From a candidate division TM6 bacterium UASB340 (GTDB lineage: Bacteria; Babelota; Babeliae; Babelales; UASB340), in the NCBI GenBank assembly GCA_001468925.1, contig LDIX01000001.1, positions 4,258 to 58,256 on the forward strand: a DNA stretch of 53,999 bases, written 5' to 3'. The position numbers and the translations under genes are program-made. Of the stretch, positions 25,610 to 33,509 are shown one piece after another (position 1 is the first letter of the stretch; every line of letters begins with the position of its first letter). The notes beneath the pieces are model-generated. The model was given only the letters and a program-made list of their open reading frames with translations. It had not been told where the DNA came from and searched no databases.

Positions 25610-25894
25610 TTATCTATTTATTGTGCAATAAGCTAGAAGAGCCATAGATCTTGCTATTTTAATCTGATTGGAAAGTTCTCTTTGATGATGAAAACAATTT
25701 CCGGAAACTCTTGAAGGAAGAATTTTACCACGTTCAGTTAAAAAACCTCTAAGCATATTTACGTTTTTATAATCCAAAAATTGTTCTTGCTCTTTATCCG
25801 AACAGAATCTGCAATGTTTTTGGCCTAAAAAACCTTGTTTTCTAATTTTCTTTTTCAAAAGTCTTGAACTTACTTTTAATTTAAATTTTGACAT
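25610..25894 (-). CDS. rpsR: 30S ribosomal protein S18
   Basis: A 94-residue S18 with the zinc-type cysteines in HCRFCSD and the core [27 protein letters not shown] ([16 protein letters not shown]), then [22 protein letters not shown]18 binds S6 on the 30S platform, and here the S6 gene is directly upstream, 41 bases away, without the ssb gene that lies between them in many bacteria. The C-terminal end is standard. Confidence 0.96.
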   Translation of the reverse strand: MSKFKLKVSSRLLKKKIRKQGFLGQKHCRFCSDKEQEQFLDYKNVNMLRGFLTERGKILPSRVSGNCFHHQRELSNQIKIARSMALLAYCTINR

Positions 25895-25935
25895 ATTTAC
25901 CTTTTAAAAATTAATTATTTTTCAAAAAATTAAAC

Positions 25936-26355
25936 TTAATCTTGCTCATCTGAATCTAAAAACTTATCCATTTTATTTTCTCTTATAAAAGAGTCCAAAT
26001 TACCGGATCTTGAAGTTACCGATTCAGGTTTTCTGTACTCCAATGTTTTCTTTGGATCAAGTTTTACAGTCACATTACGCAAAACTATTTCATTACATTT
26101 AATTTTAAAAAATGAATCCAATTCTTTAAAAAAGCCTGTCAATGATTCAAGCGGAAGCTCATATCTTACAAGAACATAAGTTCCGTAATCATTTTTTTTG
26201 ACGGTATAAGCAAGACGTTGCTTATCCCAATTATCAAATGCAAACATCTTTCCACCAAAATTAGCTGCCAGCTTATCAAAAAAGCTTTCAAGCATATTAA
26301 TTTCGTCTTTTGTTATGTGGCTATTTGTTAGCATCAACGTTTCATAACGTAGCAT
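25936..26355 (-). CDS. rpsF: 30S ribosomal protein S6
   Basis: A 139-residue S6: MLRYETLMLTNSHITKDEI, then FDNWDKQRLAYTVKKNDYGTYVLVRYE (WDKQRLAYTVKK) and a C-terminal extension of about 40 residues rich in charged residues (SGNLDSFIRENKMDKFLDSDEQD). The ATG follows TAGGAG, a very good ribosome site that can be hidden by a leader hairpin (26364-26388). S6 and S18 form a complex that in several bacteria represses its own mRNA through the leader. Confidence 0.95.
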   Translation of the reverse strand: MLRYETLMLTNSHITKDEINMLESFFDKLAANFGGKMFAFDNWDKQRLAYTVKKNDYGTYVLVRYELPLESLTGFFKELDSFFKIKCNEIVLRNVTVKLDPKKTLEYRKPESVTSRSGNLDSFIRENKMDKFLDSDEQD

Positions 26356-26363
26356 ATATAGAT

Positions 26364-26407
26364 TCTCCTAAAAAATCTTGAAAGGAGATAGTCAAACTAT
26401 TTGACTA
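26364..26407 (-). promoter_or_regulatory. Structured rpsF leader with possible ribosome-site sequestration
   Basis: Two inverted repeats lie back to back in the leader. TAGTCAAA and TTTGACTA (26389-26396 and 26400-26407) pair perfectly with a 3-base loop. TCTCCT and AGGAGA (26364-26369 and 26383-26388) pair over a 13-base loop and include the Shine-Dalgarno sequence. The layout fits an S6:S18 feedback site, but its sequence has not been compared with known ones. Confidence 0.5.
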
Positions 26408-26482
26408 ATGGAATCCTTTAAAAACACTAAAACATGTGAATAATATTAACAAAAATGAAAGTTTATGCAACCTGATTTGAAT

Positions 26483-26513
26483 AAAAAAAGGCCCAATTTA
26501 TGAGCCTTTTTTT
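26483..26513 (-). terminator. Terminator downstream of the second XRE gene
   Basis: AAAAAAAGGC and GCCTTTTTTT pair over 10 bp with an 11-base loop; on the minus strand the stem ends in a T-run just after the regulator's stop. It separates the regulator from rpsF. Confidence 0.75.
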
Positions 26514-26534
26514 ATTTTTTATAAAAATTTAATT

Positions 26535-27224
26535 TTAAGACATCTTTTGATATCTATAAATAACTTTACCGATAATTCTAAAGTTATCCTTGCCACGAAC
26601 AAGGGCTTTAGGAGCATTTTTATGATTTACAGATTCTAAAACTACAAAATCTTCCATGTAATTTACTTGCATGATTTCTCTAGTTTTAGTTTCTTGACCA
26701 TACTCAACGGCTACTATATCACCCGATCTTGTCCATACGGCAGGAGATATAATTAATAAATCACCTTTTACAAATTTTGGCGACATACCGTTATCTTGAA
26801 CTTCCAATGCAAAAACATTTTCGTCATCAGCACCAATAACCGGTACAAATTTATCCTGATTTCCAGAAGCAACCTGCATTAATCTATTATTATAGCTTGT
26901 AGGTTCAGATGGAATTTCATTAACAACCGGAGCTAAACGTAATTTAACATCAACCGTTTTTTCCAAATCCGCTAAACCTTCAATATTTGGCATAGCAACA
27001 TTTGTCTGAATCTCTCCGGATTCTTTTCTTAATAAAAGTAAATCTGAAGGATGCAATTCAAAAGCTAACGCAAGCTTTTTTAAAGCATCTTCGTTCCAAC
27101 GTCTTGTTCCATTTTTTATATGAGTCAAATAACTTTCAGACATACCTGTCTTTTCAGCGAGTACTTTTGTGGTCCAACGCTTTTCACGTAAAAGTTCTTG
27201 AACCCTTAATTTTGTAGAAACCAT
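26535..27224 (-). CDS. XRE-family regulator with inactive S24-like C-terminal domain (copy 2)
   Basis: A 229-residue paralogue of the protein at 24872. The N-terminal HTH segment (KVLAEKTGMSESYLTHIKNG and TRRWNED) is identical, so both should recognise the same DNA. The S24-like domain has QDNGMSPKFVKGDLLIISP: glycine replaces the catalytic serine, and the lysine position lies in REIMQVNYM without lysine. The start is the ATG at 27224, placed 5 bases after GGAGGT; the upstream ATG would overlap that site. It is divergent from the outer-membrane/978-residue surface locus, with a perfect 17-bp inverted repeat between them, so it is the obvious candidate regulator of that locus. Confidence 0.85.
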   Translation of the reverse strand: MVSTKLRVQELLREKRWTTKVLAEKTGMSESYLTHIKNGTRRWNEDALKKLALAFELHPSDLLLLRKESGEIQTNVAMPNIEGLADLEKTVDVKLRLAPVVNEIPSEPTSYNNRLMQVASGNQDKFVPVIGADDENVFALEVQDNGMSPKFVKGDLLIISPAVWTRSGDIVAVEYGQETKTREIMQVNYMEDFVVLESVNHKNAPKALVRGKDNFRIIGKVIYRYQKMS

Positions 27225-27382
27225 GATAACCTCCAAAGATTTATATCTACTATTTTAGTCTTTTTCAATAGTAATTCTTTTGTTTCTGTTAGGCAACCGC
27301 ACCCCCAAATATGTATAAAAAACTTAACAATGTGAAAAAAAACGCTGTTTTTCTTTATTTTTGTAATAAAAAATAGTAAATA

Positions 27383-27419
27383 CGTGTAAAAAATGACAGC
27401 AACTGTCATTTTTTACACG
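27383..27419. promoter_or_regulatory. Perfect 17-bp inverted repeat, candidate operator
   Basis: CGTGTAAAAAATGACAG and CTGTCATTTTTTACACG flank a 3-base CAA spacer with no mismatch. The core TGACAG...CTGTCA has the symmetry expected of a dimeric repressor site. Because genes on both sides are transcribed away from it, it is not needed as a terminator, although its A/T runs would allow that role. This 405-bp gap (27225-27641) also contains an 8-bp repeat AGCTTTTT...AAAAAGCT near 27453 and the nested hairpin described next. Confidence 0.6.
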
Positions 27420-27525
27420 AAACTAACAATTTATTGTATAAAACAGCACAAATAGCTTTTTTATAAAAAGCTTTATATTAAAAATAATATTATATAGGCT
27501 CACATCATAAATAATGCTTTTTATG

Positions 27526-27605
27526 ACAAAAAACGTAACGGATAAGAAAGTGTGTTTCTTATCATCAAAAAAAATAGAGTTATAATTATACACTACGTTT
27601 TTTGT
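27526..27605 (+). promoter_or_regulatory. Nested inverted repeats upstream of the surface-protein locus
   Basis: ACAAAAAACGTA (27526-27537) pairs perfectly with TACGTTTTTTGT (27594-27605). Inside it GATAAGAAA (27541-27549) pairs with TTTCTTATC (27555-27563). A perfect TATAAT at 27581-27586 lies between the inner hairpin and the outer right arm, so the arms may bracket a promoter whose transcript starts at about 27593. The coding start at 27642 follows AAGGGGAG. Confidence 0.5.
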
Positions 27606-27641
27606 TTGTTTGTTTAATCTTTTTACGTAAGGGGAGTATTA

Positions 27642-28970
27642 ATGAGACGACAAAATCTCAAGTTGCTCTTTATCGGTCTTTTGATAGCTCAAGGCCTGAG
27701 AGCAACAGATAACGCACACTTTTATAAGAGTGCAAACCTACACAGAAATCCTACTGCTTGTTGGTTCGATGATAAACAATATTATGGAATTTCGGACTGG
27801 CTATGGAAAGTAGACGATAATTTGATGTATGGCGATGCACATTCCGGTTGGGACAAAAACGGTAACACAACAAATATTTTAAATGACACCGGTGCTTACA
27901 ATATGTTATGGTTGTTTGAAAACGTTCAAAAAGTTGACGCCGACATTCAAAATTATGCAAATTTTATGTCAAGCATAACAAGCGATGTTGCGTATGATCC
28001 AAACCAAACTTATGGAACGCTCAAATTTGACGGCAAATTTGAGATGTGGGAATCAAACTATCAAGTTCGCAAAAATCTTAAAAAAGGATTTTTTCTTGAA
28101 GCCCGAGTTCCTGTAAGAGAAGTAAAAATCAAAAATATATCATACACGGATCTATCTCAAGATTATGGACCTTTTTCAAAAGAAAATGCTACTTGGGTTC
28201 AATTTAAAAATCAGTTGAACTCGGTTTTAAACAAGTATGGCTACAAAGATTATAGTACGCCATACGGCAAAACAGGTTTAGGTGATATTAGTTTGTTACT
28301 TGGTTGGGAAGATATTTTTGAAAAACGCAATGACGAAGGTGAAGATGTATTTACATTGGATCTTTCAGCTCGTTTGGGATTTTTATGTCCAACCGGCGAA
28401 CGTGTAAAAACCGATTATATTTTTTCAATACCTACAGGATATAATCATCACTGGGGTTTAACCGGATCTTTAGAACTTGATTTTGGAGTTCTAAGATGGT
28501 TAAGCATAGATTTATTCGGTGGATTTACATGGTTCTTTGACGAAAATAGACGTGAAATGAGAATGCAAACATTTAGTGAACAAAATGGTCACATAATGCT
28601 TGCAAAAGGTTTGGCTAAAGAAGAAAAAGGTACACTTTGGTACTTAGGTGCAGACATAAAGTTTGACCACTTCTGGAAAGGCCTTTCAGGTATATTTGGA
28701 TATTCTTACAATAGACAAGAAGAAGATTCCATAACACCTGATGACACAACTCTTTTTGATAAAACTGCTGTAAATAAAAATAGCATGTTACACGGTTGGT
28801 ATACGCATGTATTGCATTTCATGCTTGATTACGATTTTTCAATTCATATGAAAGAAACAACCAAATGGGCTCCAAGAGTCAATGTATTTTATGAATTACC
28901 TATAGACGGTAAAAATTCATATAAAACGGATCCGTTTGGTGTAGGAATTGGTGTTGATCTATTGTGGTAA
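27642..28970 (+). CDS. Outer-membrane beta-barrel protein (paralogue of 16466-17929)
   Basis: A 442-residue exported protein with a short signal peptide (LLFIGLLIAQGLRA, about 8-21) and a C-terminus in aromatic tryptophan (DLLW), as expected of a beta barrel. Strands alternate in GTLKFDGKFEMWESNYQVRK, FTLDLSARLGFLCPTG and HWGLTGSLELDFG. It shares the PTG...S.PTGYN..WG signature with the other barrel in the window. It has a strong ribosome site and is followed 36 bases later by the giant exported protein, so the two are probably one operon. Function is unknown; I suggest a surface or export role. Confidence 0.75.
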   Translation: MRRQNLKLLFIGLLIAQGLRATDNAHFYKSANLHRNPTACWFDDKQYYGISDWLWKVDDNLMYGDAHSGWDKNGNTTNILNDTGAYNMLWLFENVQKVDADIQNYANFMSSITSDVAYDPNQTYGTLKFDGKFEMWESNYQVRKNLKKGFFLEARVPVREVKIKNISYTDLSQDYGPFSKENATWVQFKNQLNSVLNKYGYKDYSTPYGKTGLGDISLLLGWEDIFEKRNDEGEDVFTLDLSARLGFLCPTGERVKTDYIFSIPTGYNHHWGLTGSLELDFGVLRWLSIDLFGGFTWFFDENRREMRMQTFSEQNGHIMLAKGLAKEEKGTLWYLGADIKFDHFWKGLSGIFGYSYNRQEEDSITPDDTTLFDKTAVNKNSMLHGWYTHVLHFMLDYDFSIHMKETTKWAPRVNVFYELPIDGKNSYKTDPFGVGIGVDLLW

Positions 28971-29006
28971 AAGCCATAATAAATTTTTAAATTATAGGAG
29001 AATTAA

Positions 29007-31943
29007 ATGAGACGAATAAGGATAATGCTGCTGGCACTATTATGTGTCGGCTTATCTTCCCCCTTGTTTGCTGTTGAGACTGTAGAAAAAACTACTGGAA
29101 ATAATTTTACAGCGAATATTGTTGCAAAGGCATTTGACAGATACACCGGAGATTTTTATATAGGCCTTGGCGCAGCCGAAGCTGCTTATACAATTTCTAA
29201 AGCAGGAAGATCTGCTCTTACATTTACAGGTATAGCAGATGGCGCTGATGTACCGGTTGCAAGAGCAAATGGTTATTTTGGGTTAGCAAGTACAAATGGA
29301 ACAAATGCAAATTATGTAGGATTTAATACTTTAGCAACAACAGGAAATACTGGGCTATCTGCAATCGCGACAACAGGTGGAGCAAAGTTTGATGCAGCTC
29401 TTGGAACAGCTGCAGCCCAAATTAATTTGACGGATGGAACAGCTGCGACAACAATAAGTAAAATTACCGGAGGATATTATGATGGATCTGCTGGCGATTT
29501 AGGCGGTTCTGCTGGTGCTTACTTTTTTGTTAGGGCAAGAAAAGCCGCATTTGATGGCATAGATTTTACAGCTACAAGCGGCATTAAAGCATTTCGTGTA
29601 AATACCGCAACGCCTGCATTTGTGGGTGTTGGAGTCACTACTGCAAATGAACATGCTGTAAAATATGATGCTGCAATTGGCGCTGCTGGAGACGGATCAC
29701 CCGCAAGACATACCAGTGTAATTGCCCTTGCAAACGATACTGATTCGCATATAAACGATATGTATTGGGATCAAAAATTAAATACTTTGTTTTTATGTTC
29801 AACAATTAAAGGTGGCGATGGTGCATCAAAATTAATGGCCATATCAAAGGTTAAATTCAAAAATTTAGCAGAAGAAAAACTTGTTATTTCTGATATCGTA
29901 GGATCTGGAATAAACCCACTTGCAGATGACACTTCAACAATTTTTATAAAAAATACAACAGCAACAGATACAATATCAATTCTAAAAATCAGAACGATGC
30001 AAACAAGTACCGGCAAATGGTACTTAATAGTCAACGGAGATATAGGAGCTGAAAACACTGTTGGCAATAAATTTTATGCATTACGCTATGATAAAGATGC
30101 ATCATTAGGAGCTGATCCGTTAGACACAGCTCCATACTTAGGAAAAATAGTACAAAATAATACAGCCGGATCTGCACTTGCTGCAGATTTCACACTTGAC
30201 GCTGCTAATAATGCTTTAGATGGTGGCAATACAGGTTCGCTACAGGTTGGTGGACAAGTTGCTCCATGGCAACCAGCATATACAGCTTCAGATATGGAAG
30301 TTGTAGGTGATACGGTTTATGTATCTATGTCCGGATCTGTAAGAGATGCAAATAATGATCCTGGAGTCTGGGCTTCAACAGCCATGTTTGATAAAGATGG
30401 TGTAATTATCGGTTGGACCGCCTGGGAAAGAGTAATGCCTTCTCAAGGTGCAACTTTTTATGACAGAACAAACTTTTTTGCAATTGATGCAGTAAACAAC
30501 AAGATTTGGGCCGCACCTTATTCTGCCGAAGATGAGTATAAAAAAGTTGTTCGTATGGGTTGGGTAGATGGAGTAGCTACAGCATTCACGGCAAATTCAT
30601 TACCAGCATCTTTATATAATAAATTTAGTGCATTAACATATAAAAATTGTGTATGCACTTTAGACCTACCGGCACTAACTCCAGGTTTAGCTAAGGCAAC
30701 ACATGATGCAGCACAATTAGCATCTATTGCATTATTCGGCGGATATGAAAAAGTTTGCTTCGCTAGAACTTCTACATGGGGTAAAACAAGCGCAACAGAA
30801 CATGCTCAAGTTCCTACAGCAATAGCAGGCTTTGCAGCCGGAGCTAACTTTATAGAAACATCTCTACCTTCCGGTGCAGCAACAGTAAGATGCCTAGGCT
30901 ATTCACGTCGTGTTGACAATAGCGCCTCATCATACTTTTTTGCCGGAACAGACAAAGGTCTTTGGGCATATTGCCATCCTACAACATTTGCAGGTTTCAA
31001 CGGTAGTACAGGTTTAACAACATTAGCAGCAGCTCCATTTACAGATGGTGCTAATTCATTTGCATGGAAACAACTCTTTGCATCCGATATAAAAGGTGCA
31101 GTAACTGCCATAGATGCTGATGGAACATATGTTTATGTTGTAGAACAAGACTTAACAACAGTTGGTGGATTTACATCAAAACTATGGAGATTGCCACTTG
31201 GAGCAGTTGCAACATCAATGACCCCAGTATTAATTGCTCAATCCGGTTCAGATGAAATTCCAGCCAACACAATTTTTACAGGCTTTAAATTTATCACGGA
31301 TGCTCAAGGTGTAAGAGCAACAGGAGCTCATCGCGGTATCATATCAACCAATCTAGGTTTGATACAATCCAGCGAAGCTCTAAAAAACTTAACAACAGCA
31401 GGTAACAATGCACCGAACACATGGATTGCCGTAAGCTCAAGTAGAGCATACAGATCTTTATACTCGCCAAAACGAGTACCGGCAACGCCTGCAACCAATG
31501 ATGGTGCATGCCACAAAGTATTTGCCAATGCGTTTATCGATGCAGAAAACAATTGGTACCAAAATAGTTCATATCACCAATTCGGATCAAACGTAACAAT
31601 GAACGACACCGGTGAAAATACCAGAAATGCCAGTGGCTACATAAATTATACAAACAGAGATATGGCAAACGGAACCAGAAAAAATTATGTAGACAGATCC
31701 ATGAATTTCTGGACAGACGGCGGACGTCGCTTCTACACAAGATTTAATGCATCTGAATGGGTAGCAGATAAAACAAAACCAAATATGCTTGAATCTTTAC
31801 CATTTGATGCTCAACAATGGAATATGAGCACACCATATAAAACATCCGATGTTGAAACAGAAAATATACACTGGATAGAAAATATTTCAGGTCTTGGAAT
31901 AATTCTTGCCGGTACAGGCAATGGTGTAATTGCATTAGAGTAA
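29007..31943 (+). CDS. Large exported Ala/Gly/Thr-rich protein, probable beta-propeller-like surface protein
   Basis: A 978-residue protein with a classical signal peptide (MLLALLCVGLSSPLFA, cleavage after about residue 22). Composition is rich in alanine, glycine and threonine, and base composition is visibly less AT-rich than the neighbours. Segments such as NDMYWDQKLNTLFLCS, MEVVGDTVYVSMSG, FAIDAVNNKIWAAPY, AIDADGTYVYVVEQ and IENISGLGIILAGTGNG look like repeated beta blades of a propeller. I see no catalytic motif and no family name. The ATG follows TAGGAGAA. It likely works with the barrel protein upstream, perhaps as a surface-layer, adhesion or secreted factor; that is inference. Confidence 0.75.
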   Translation: MRRIRIMLLALLCVGLSSPLFAVETVEKTTGNNFTANIVAKAFDRYTGDFYIGLGAAEAAYTISKAGRSALTFTGIADGADVPVARANGYFGLASTNGTNANYVGFNTLATTGNTGLSAIATTGGAKFDAALGTAAAQINLTDGTAATTISKITGGYYDGSAGDLGGSAGAYFFVRARKAAFDGIDFTATSGIKAFRVNTATPAFVGVGVTTANEHAVKYDAAIGAAGDGSPARHTSVIALANDTDSHINDMYWDQKLNTLFLCSTIKGGDGASKLMAISKVKFKNLAEEKLVISDIVGSGINPLADDTSTIFIKNTTATDTISILKIRTMQTSTGKWYLIVNGDIGAENTVGNKFYALRYDKDASLGADPLDTAPYLGKIVQNNTAGSALAADFTLDAANNALDGGNTGSLQVGGQVAPWQPAYTASDMEVVGDTVYVSMSGSVRDANNDPGVWASTAMFDKDGVIIGWTAWERVMPSQGATFYDRTNFFAIDAVNNKIWAAPYSAEDEYKKVVRMGWVDGVATAFTANSLPASLYNKFSALTYKNCVCTLDLPALTPGLAKATHDAAQLASIALFGGYEKVCFARTSTWGKTSATEHAQVPTAIAGFAAGANFIETSLPSGAATVRCLGYSRRVDNSASSYFFAGTDKGLWAYCHPTTFAGFNGSTGLTTLAAAPFTDGANSFAWKQLFASDIKGAVTAIDADGTYVYVVEQDLTTVGGFTSKLWRLPLGAVATSMTPVLIAQSGSDEIPANTIFTGFKFITDAQGVRATGAHRGIISTNLGLIQSSEALKNLTTAGNNAPNTWIAVSSSRAYRSLYSPKRVPATPATNDGACHKVFANAFIDAENNWYQNSSYHQFGSNVTMNDTGENTRNASGYINYTNRDMANGTRKNYVDRSMNFWTDGGRRFYTRFNASEWVADKTKPNMLESLPFDAQQWNMSTPYKTSDVETENIHWIENISGLGIILAGTGNGVIALE

Positions 31944-31944
31944 T

Positions 31945-31976
31945 TCTTTACGTAGGGGACGGCTATCGCCGTCTCC
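31945..31976. repeat. Hairpin repeat, unit 1 of the 31944-32271 gap
   Basis: TCTTTACGTAGGGGAC is followed by a hairpin GGGGACGGC/GCCGTCTCC (8 of 9 pairs, loop TATC). The same 16-base lead occurs again at 32081. It lies directly after the stop of the large exported protein, so it could also end that transcript. Confidence 0.7.
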
Positions 31977-32012
31977 ACAATATTATTAACTTAAGAAATT
32001 ACGAAGAATCGT

Positions 32013-32040
32013 GTCATCCCGGCCACCGAGCCGGGATCTC
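32013..32040. repeat. GTCATCC-type palindromic repeat (GC-rich version)
   Basis: ATCCCGGC (32016-32023) pairs perfectly with GCCGGGAT (32030-32037). The outer GTCATCC...GGATCTC frame is the same as in the elements at 20863 and 36771, though the arm sequence differs. Short palindromes of this form are found between genes in many bacteria. Confidence 0.65.
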
Positions 32041-32080
32041 TTATTTATGCATTCTTTTTTGTAAATAATTTAATTCAAAG

Positions 32081-32116
32081 TCTTTACGTAGGGGACTTTG
32101 TTTGAAAGTCCCCTAC
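32081..32116. repeat. Hairpin repeat, unit 2 of the 31944-32271 gap
   Basis: TCTTTACGTAGGGGAC repeats the lead of unit 1, and GTAGGGGACTTT (32088-32099) pairs perfectly with AAAGTCCCCTAC (32105-32116) around a 5-base loop. Confidence 0.75.
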
Positions 32117-32129
32117 AACCCCTGCAAAT

Positions 32130-32186
32130 CTAGGGGAACCCTAGAAACCCCTAACGACTAAACTCACATCGCCCACCTTCAGTGGG
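32130..32186. repeat. Two small hairpins completing the intergenic repeat island
   Basis: CTAGGG/CCCTAG (32130-32144, loop GAA) and CCCAC/GTGGG (32172-32186, loop CTTCA) are both perfect. From here to 32271 the gap is AT-rich, and I see only a short match to the 36582-36885 element (TAATTTTA...GCGAACTC). Confidence 0.5.
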
Positions 32187-32271
32187 ACAATTGTTCGGTT
32201 AGTCTAATAAAGATTTCAAATTTTAATCATGTAATTTTAACGCGAACTCGAAGTTGGAATCTGTAAAAATT

Positions 32272-33171
32272 TTAACCCAATAACTCTTTTACAAAATCTT
32301 TTGAATCAAAAGTTTTTATATCGGCTAAATCTTCGCCAAAAGTAATATAAACAATTGGCAAATCAAGTTGAGATACAATGGAAAAAACAATTCCTCCTTT
32401 TCCGGTGCCGTCAAATTTGGTCAAAACTATCCCGTCAAGTTTTGTAACTTCTTTAAACACTTTTACTTGTTCAAATGAATTTTGCCCAAGCATTGCATCA
32501 ACAGTTATAAAACTTGATATTGTTTTTTGGTGATTTTCACCTAATGCTTTTGAAATAACTCTATAAATTTTTTCCAGCTCTTTTAAAAGATTAACTTTAG
32601 TTTGCAATCTACCTGCAGTATCTATAATTATATGATCATAATTGTCTTTTTTAAATTTTATAAGAGCATCAAATATTACAGCTGACGGATCTGAAGAATT
32701 TGTCGGCACAAAGATTTGAACACCAATTTTTTTTGCCCAATTTTCAAGTTGCTCAACCGCCGCAGCTCTAAAAGTATCAGCTGCGACAAGTAAAACTTTT
32801 TTACCATCATTTTTTAACTTATTTGCAATCTTTGCTGCAAAAGTTGTCTTGCCTGTGCCGTTAATACCTACCAACAATAAAATTTCAGGGCTTGCATTAA
32901 TTACACTTCTTTCTTGCAATAAATCAATTAAAATAGTTTCAAGCTCAGATTTTACTAAATTCATATCACTAATATTTTTACTTTTTATATTTTCTTTTAG
33001 CTTATTAATAATAAAAGCTGTGGTCTTAACTCCCGTATCTGCAGATATTAGCAAAACCTTAAGTTCTTCTAAAAATTTTTCATCAGGATTATTATTTGAA
33101 AAAATAGAGGTTATTTTTGACGTAAATTCACTATAAACTTTTTTAATCTTGTCTTTTATAAATTTAAACAT
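32272..33171 (-). CDS. ftsY: Signal recognition particle receptor FtsY
   Basis: A 299-residue FtsY, the membrane-side SRP GTPase that docks Ffh-ribosome complexes at the translocon. It has a short basic N-terminus (MFKFIKDKIKKVY) in place of the long acidic A domain of enterobacteria, an N domain, and the G domain motifs VGINGTGKTTFAAKIA, LLVAADTFRAAAVEQL, IIDTAGRLQTK, VLTKFDGTGKGG and FGEDLADIKTF. The frame is open 44 codons upstream, but the ATG at 33171 with a GGGA ribosome site gives the expected start and keeps it clear of the divergent gene at 33267. Confidence 0.95.
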   Translation of the reverse strand: MFKFIKDKIKKVYSEFTSKITSIFSNNNPDEKFLEELKVLLISADTGVKTTAFIINKLKENIKSKNISDMNLVKSELETILIDLLQERSVINASPEILLLVGINGTGKTTFAAKIANKLKNDGKKVLLVAADTFRAAAVEQLENWAKKIGVQIFVPTNSSDPSAVIFDALIKFKKDNYDHIIIDTAGRLQTKVNLLKELEKIYRVISKALGENHQKTISSFITVDAMLGQNSFEQVKVFKEVTKLDGIVLTKFDGTGKGGIVFSIVSQLDLPIVYITFGEDLADIKTFDSKDFVKELLG

Positions 33172-33266
33172 TATATTTCCCAAATAACTGTATAAATTAA
33201 CTGTAAAACTAAACTTAATACATAATATATTACATATCAAATTATACAAATTACAAAGGGTAAAGC

Positions 33267-33488
33267 ATGAAACTAATAGTAACTTTTTTAATCGTGGTAG
33301 CAACTATGAGTTCAAATATTAATGCAGAAAAAAAATCAACACTTGCTCTGCCAAAAAGACCTAGCAGTTTACCTATAGAAACATATGGAAATAAATTTAA
33401 TCCGGAAAAAAATGATTTAAACAAATTTTTAAAAGAGCGATATAAAAAATTAGAAAAATTAGAAAAAGCACTTGAAAAAAAAGATTAA
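33267..33488 (+). CDS. Small exported protein, unknown function
   Basis: A 73-residue protein with a signal peptide (LIVTFLIVVATMSSNINA) and a short mature part that is proline-containing and then strongly helical and charged (LNKFLKERYKKLEKLEKALEKKD), likely a coiled coil. The ATG follows AAAGGG. The next exported gene begins 21 bases later, so they form a unit with prmC. I recognise no family. Confidence 0.6.
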   Translation: MKLIVTFLIVVATMSSNINAEKKSTLALPKRPSSLPIETYGNKFNPEKNDLNKFLKERYKKLEKLEKALEKKD

Positions 33489-33509
33489 ATTAAAAACAAA
33501 GGGGAATAT

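Noticed and set aside
27240-27268. TTGAAA-17-TATAAA promoter on the minus strand for the second XRE gene
   Set aside because: The spacing is ideal, but the start of transcription would fall on the ribosome site only about 9 bases before the ATG, so it is doubtful as the main promoter.
30899-31935. Several reverse-strand open frames of 60-75 codons opposite the 978-residue gene
   Set aside because: They are shadows of the long forward frame, lack ribosome sites and have unnatural cysteine/histidine-rich or low-complexity products.
31945-32116. Repeated 16-mers considered as a CRISPR array
   Set aside because: There are only two copies, about 136 bases apart, each part of its own hairpin, with no regular spacers and no cas genes.
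33172-33303. Hydrophobic N-terminal extension of FtsY
   Set aside because: It would overlap the divergent gene at 33267 and the shared promoter gap; the ATG at 33171 has a ribosome site and a typical FtsY start.
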